This document shows positions 58,305-62,109 of a stretch of 62,109 nt of DNA, piece by piece. The DNA is from Heliocybe sulcata (lineage: Eukaryota; Basidiomycota; Agaricomycetes; Gloeophyllales; Gloeophyllaceae). The stretch is taken from the NCBI GenBank assembly GCA_004369045.1, contig ML213510.1:1236828-1298936 (forward strand). Reading direction: 5' to 3'. The translations under genes and the position numbers were made by a program. Every line of letters begins with the position of its first letter. The stretch's first letter is position 1. The notes beneath the pieces are model-generated. The model worked only from the letters and a program-made list of their open reading frames with translations, made no database searches and had not been told where the DNA came from.

Positions 58305-60500
58305 ATGAGCACTACGACAACCGTGCGTGATGGACGCACAGAAACTGCAAGCGGAGCAGTCCCTGTACCCGGAGAACCACAAGATCATTCCCCGGGTATG
58401 CAAAAGTCGAACCAAGGGTCGACCTCGTCGAGCGATCAAGACGGGGCCATTCCACAGCAGGACGACACCCCAATGTCAGCGCGACGCCTAGCACTAACCC
58501 AGCAGTTCGAGCAGAGGATGATGGGAGGCGGACGCCGCACACCGACTACGGACTCAGAGCATGACGCCAGGGCAGTCGTCGAACAACTTATTGGCAAAAC
58601 GAATGCCCGGTATGGCGATGTGCGCACGGCGCGGCCGAACGCGAAGTCTGCTGACAGACAGCGACGAGAGACGAGCGGGCCGAATAGTCACGAGGAGGAG
58701 CGCGCCAGATCCGTATTCGCTAACTATGCTGCATCGGGGAGGGTCCCTATTGGGTCACGGACCCCTAGTCGTGCGGATTACGACCGCCCTAGGACACCAA
58801 TGGGACCAAGGCCTATCACACCATCTCGGGCGGAGAGGAGGCCATTACCAGTACCGAATGTGGGAGGACTCCACGGGAGTTTGAGATCTCACTCGCAAGG
58901 CGAGTATATGCTGGACCGGCAACCGATCGTCTCAAACCCCCTCTACGCTCATGCGAGGGTAGACCGATACGTTCCTTTGGATGAAGCCGCCAGGCAGCAG
59001 GTCCCTGAGGCCCAGTCATACGGGATTAAGTCGGAAAATCAATCAGATAATGACTATCAGGTTGATGGGTCAAGGCAGCCCGCGCAACTGCGGTGTATGA
59101 CTACCGAAGTTCCGAGCCTGCATGGAAGGCTACGCAGCGCGGAGTGGACTCCATTGTCAAGTGGAATGCCTATGAATGAGATTCACGGTGTCAGTTACGG
59201 CCAAGAGCCTGGGTTGTCCAGCAACATTTTGCGAGAGACCGCGCTGCATTTAAGTTGGTATAAGGAACAAGAGGACCCGGTCAAAAGGGAGAGTTTACCT
59301 CGGGTACCTCCGCATCAGTCGCTGGAACCGGTACCATATATGTTTGGCACTAGTCCGGGGCATATACATGCGCAGGTTCGTGAGCCTGACGAGTTGAGTT
59401 ACATGTCACCTACGGCGCGGCCAGAGAACAGAGCTATTGCGCAACAGCCTGAGCCACGGCACACCGAGCCCAGGCCAACAGGAGCTGACTACGCTCGTCA
59501 GATCCAGCAACTTCAGCTGGCCATCGACCGATTGATGAGAGAAGCTGCCCAACAGACTGGTGGTGACAGACCACCAAACAACGGTTGGGATTACCCTGGC
59601 GGGATGGGAAGGCACCCCAGCGTACCCGCTCTGCGAGGCGGAGGGGGCGGAGGCCCACCGGGAGGAGGAGACGATGGAGGTTCTCCGTATAGGGGCCCTC
59701 CGGATGATGACCAACAACGTCGAGGGCCACCAGACCAACCACCACGACGTACACCCGCAGGGAATGGCGGTAATGGCGGCGGTGGAGGTGGTGGTGGAGG
59801 TGGAGGCGACGACCCTCCCCCATCTGATGATTCATGGCATAACGAACCCGACCAACGAGGCCGTAGAGGATATTCTCGTCATCGTACCCCGGCGAATAAC
59901 TACGAAAATGCGATGATCCATAGGCTGGTGGAGCTTATTCGAGATAAACGTCGGCGCGCACTGTCTCCAATTCCTCAGCTGAAACATCTAAAACCTCCTC
60001 AAGCTATCGAGCAGTATGAGGGCAAGGCCGATCCAATACGATTTGAGGCATGGCTAACCTCCGTATTACTACATCTGGATCTCGCGGGACTGGGTCAGGT
60101 GAAGTTTGACGAGTACCAAGTCCGGGCACTTGGTGCATATGTTAAGGGCGAGGCTTTATCATGGTATAATCGGGCGACGCAATCACCATCTCGGATACAG
60201 GACACATGGACCTTCGAGGAGGTGATCATCAGATTGTTCAAGCGGTTCATGTATACGGCTACGCCAAAAGACGCCGACGACCAGTACGAGTCACTGACAT
60301 ACTCTATCGAGCAAGGCAAGGGCATCAGGAAATTAGTGGAGACTATGAATTACTGGGCGGATCGGCGTGTAAGCCGACCCTCTGATTATGATTTTGTCAA
60401 GTCTATATTCACTCGGCTGCCCAAATGGATACAAGATGAGTCGAGCTATGGTGCGGGTATCACGCCTGAGCATGGATCAACAGAGGAATTGGTTGCCTGA
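58305..60500 (+). CDS. Retrotransposon Gag, N-terminal and capsid part
   Basis: This frame has 731 codons from ATG 58,305. The first ~450 residues are polar and Pro/Arg-rich, then comes a run of about a dozen glycines. The capsid-like retrotransposon-gag domain follows at ~540-720: EQYEGKADPIRFEAWL, ALGAYVKGEALSWYNRATQS and FEEVIIRLFKRFMY. It ends at TGA 60,498-60,500, but the same frame continues open afterwards. The stop is therefore either a nonsense mutation or a readthrough site inside gag. Confidence 0.8.
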   Translation: MSTTTTVRDGRTETASGAVPVPGEPQDHSPGMQKSNQGSTSSSDQDGAIPQQDDTPMSARRLALTQQFEQRMMGGGRRTPTTDSEHDARAVVEQLIGKTNARYGDVRTARPNAKSADRQRRETSGPNSHEEERARSVFANYAASGRVPIGSRTPSRADYDRPRTPMGPRPITPSRAERRPLPVPNVGGLHGSLRSHSQGEYMLDRQPIVSNPLYAHARVDRYVPLDEAARQQVPEAQSYGIKSENQSDNDYQVDGSRQPAQLRCMTTEVPSLHGRLRSAEWTPLSSGMPMNEIHGVSYGQEPGLSSNILRETALHLSWYKEQEDPVKRESLPRVPPHQSLEPVPYMFGTSPGHIHAQVREPDELSYMSPTARPENRAIAQQPEPRHTEPRPTGADYARQIQQLQLAIDRLMREAAQQTGGDRPPNNGWDYPGGMGRHPSVPALRGGGGGGPPGGGDDGGSPYRGPPDDDQQRRGPPDQPPRRTPAGNGGNGGGGGGGGGGGDDPPPSDDSWHNEPDQRGRRGYSRHRTPANNYENAMIHRLVELIRDKRRRALSPIPQLKHLKPPQAIEQYEGKADPIRFEAWLTSVLLHLDLAGLGQVKFDEYQVRALGAYVKGEALSWYNRATQSPSRIQDTWTFEEVIIRLFKRFMYTATPKDADDQYESLTYSIEQGKGIRKLVETMNYWADRRVSRPSDYDFVKSIFTRLPKWIQDESSYGAGITPEHGSTEELVA

Positions 60501-61754
60501 GTCGAGGAGATTGAACGAGCGTATCACTATAGTCATGGACAACCCACACGTAAGACGGGCGAGGCCCGCCAGAGTGGGAATAGTCAGCCAGCCAAGGCTC
60601 CGCAACAACCTCACCGTGGTCCACCAGGGAATACCGAACGAAACATCACGCGGGAGTGGACCCCAAGGTCAACTGGGAATAGGCAGAATCGACCCAGTAT
60701 CACACCTGCGGCCGTGATTCAACGGGGAACGTATAACCGACAACCGGTTTCGAGTAATCGCCCTGTTGAGGCAGACAAGCCCCGGCAGCCGGAGGCTAGT
60801 AAGGATAGGGGGTCAAACCCGCATCCGAGGACTGGCACCTCGGGAGGGAGCCGGTGCTACGTATGCAATCGCTTCGGGCACTTTGCGAATGCATGCCCTA
60901 GTAGACCAAGCCTCTGGGCTATGGGGGATGAGTCTCGTGCGGAGGGGATCGAAGTGACTACAACCACGGAAGAAGTAGCATTAACAAATGACGTGGTCGG
61001 TAATGAGGAAGGTGCAACGCCGGAAACTCCGGAATCTGACTATGAGGGGTCCCAGTACGACCCTGAACCAGGCCTTGAGAGCGAGGAACGCTTTGGCATG
61101 ATGAGGGACGAGGGGGATGCCACCAACCACGCTGCGATCAAGGTGATATCGGAAGGCGAGGATGAATATGACCAGGAGCGATGTTATGCGATGCGTGAAG
61201 TCGAGGATACCGACATGCCCAACTGGATCCCGACAACGAAAGAGTCGGGTGACGAGAATAATCTGGATTGGATGGAAGTTGGGCCTGCATTCAACTCACA
61301 CCCATGGGGTTCACTGCAGTATTCGGAAGGAACTGAGATTGATCGGTCCACATTTACGGCGGCCACAGATGGGCCAACGGTTTCTGAGACTCCGATATGC
61401 ACTGTGGAGGATCCGCAGGTCCGAATAGCTGCGTTGGAGCATCACGTTCGAGTACTGAATCACGAGATACAAATGAAGGACATGATGATACAGTCTCTCA
61501 TGGATGATAACGAAATGCTGCGGGAGGCGAACTTGGTATTATCAACACAGACTGAACTGGTCGACTCGCTGAGAGCCGATATTGTCCGGCTACAAGATCG
61601 GCTTGATCGTGAAGAATATGGCAACATTCCTCAGCTATACGCTGCCAACGACGACAAAGGCACAAGATTGAGCAAGGCTCAAGAAGGGGAGGGTGAACCC
61701 CCGATTCGCGGGCGTTTAGTATTGCAAGAACGACCAGGATTTAGACCTCTCTGA
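60501..61754 (+). CDS. Retrotransposon Gag, nucleocapsid part and acidic tail
   Basis: This continues the gag frame after the TGA (VEEIERAYHYSHGQ...), with an ATG available at 60,714. It holds one CCHC zinc knuckle, CYVCNRFGHFANAC, which binds the element's RNA. An unusually long acidic region and a coiled coil (ALEHHVRVLNHEIQMKDMM) follow. It ends at TGA 61,752-61,754, and the protease frame begins directly after in the same frame. Confidence 0.75.
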   Translation, partial: VEEIERAYHYSHGQPTRKTGEARQSGNSQPAKAPQQPHRGPPGNTERNITREWTPRSTGNRQNRPSITPAAVIQRGTYNRQPVSSNRPVEADKPRQPEASKDRGSNPHPRTGTSGGSRCYVCNRFGHFANACPSRPSLWAMGDESRAEGIEVTTTTEEVALTNDVVGNEEGATPETPESDYEGSQYDPEPGLESEERFGMMRDEGDATNHAAIKVISEGEDEYDQERCYAMREVEDTDMPNWIPTTKESGDENNLDWMEVGPAFNSHPWGSLQYSEGTEIDRSTFTAATDGPTVSETPICTVEDPQVRIAALEHHVRVLNHEIQMKDMMIQSLMDDNEMLREANLVLSTQTELVDSLRADIVRLQDRLDREEYGNIPQLYAANDDKGTRLSKAQEGEGEPPIRGRLVLQERPGFRPL

Positions 61755-62109
61755 GAGCCAATCGAGCGGCATTGTATGGTGGCCTATATAACGATCAACG
61801 GAGTACGCGCCCTGGTATTGTTCGACACTGGAAGCACATTGGATTGTGTCAGTCCGGAATTTGCGCGAGTAGCAAACCTCACTTGCTATGAGCTAGGCAA
61901 TCCAACTGTGTTACAGCTGGGTACCGTTGGTAGCCGATCGAAGATCAACTACGGCACAGACTTAACATTCACCATTCAAGGACGTACGATCACCCATTAT
62001 TTCGACGCGGCGAACATTGACCGATACCAGGCGGTAGTGGGAGTGCCGTTTCTTCGAGCAAGCAAGGCAGTATTGGACTTTGGTGAAAACAGATTATCCC
62101 TATTTGGGC
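61755..62109 (+). CDS. Retrotransposon aspartic protease (partial)
   Basis: This is open to the window end, in the same frame as gag. The first ATG is at 61,776. The retropepsin active-site motif LVLFDTGSTLDCVSP is followed by VVGVPFLRASKAVLDF, the usual flap-distal conserved block of Ty3/gypsy proteases. Reverse transcriptase should follow outside the window. With no frame change between gag and protease, a Gag-Pol fusion would need UGA readthrough, or protease would start at its own ATG. Confidence 0.78.

Larger units (their letters stand above)
57812..62109 (+). mobile_element. Ty3/gypsy LTR retrotransposon, 5' part
   Basis: Gag, zinc knuckle and the start of the protease run in order on the plus strand and leave the window at its right end, so pol and the 3' LTR are not visible. 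The 5' LTR and primer-binding site should lie within 57,812-58,304, but no TG...CA boundary or tRNA match could be fixed with confidence. The left limit given is therefore only the edge of the neighbouring transposon. Confidence 0.75.

Overview
The window looks like a nuclear contig of a filamentous basidiomycete, most likely an Agaricomycete. Almost every gene is cut by introns of about 46-70 nt with GT(A/G)AGT-like donors and YAG acceptors. The set includes a Plavaka-type DNA transposon with a DUF6532-like partner gene, a Ty3/gypsy element, an Egh16-like secreted protein and a fungal uL23m. No CRISPR array, operon or bacterial signal was seen. All exon joins were made by hand from splice signals, reading frame and family resemblance.

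Region 1-30 kb is ordinary gene-dense chromosome. It holds a degenerate ~165-bp repeat and a broken small coding remnant (1-1.1 kb), a small conserved fungal protein (1.1-1.6 kb), a zinc alcohol dehydrogenase with an apparent frameshift (minus), an F-box/LRR-type protein (minus), and two tandem paralogous membrane genes (5.9-7.2 and 7.8-9.2 kb). These are followed by a GH16 glycosidase, a candidate small gene (minus), DNA2 helicase-nuclease (11 exons), BUD6/AIP3 (minus), a DCR2-like phosphoesterase (minus, 10 exons), mitochondrial uL23m, a 100-residue membrane hairpin protein and an Egh16-like secreted protein.

Region 30-48 kb is accessory. A 394-residue serine/arginine-rich gene lies here twice as a direct repeat 12,547 bp apart. 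The flanks of the two copies are diverged, but 1.31 kb of the core appears identical, which suggests recent gene conversion. Between the copies lie a satellite-like array with a CGTCGAT core (about 32.8-34.85 kb) and a stretch with only low-confidence spliced gene candidates or fragments. Beyond the second copy is a small four-exon gene (98 aa) and more gene-poor DNA.

Region 48-62 kb holds an LRR protein and an MBD4-like HhH-GPD DNA glycosylase. An apparently intact 6.3-kb Plavaka transposon begins 18 bp after the glycosylase stop codon, with near-perfect 21-bp inverted ends and two divergent genes. The last 4 kb is the 5' part of a Ty3/gypsy retrotransposon (gag, zinc knuckle, start of protease) with in-frame UGA codons, running off the window.

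The most unusual item is the tandem gene pair at 5.9-9.2 kb. Each protein is built of two four-helix membrane modules with a voltage-sensor-like charge pattern, no pore segment, and an exon-intron structure that repeats with the modules.
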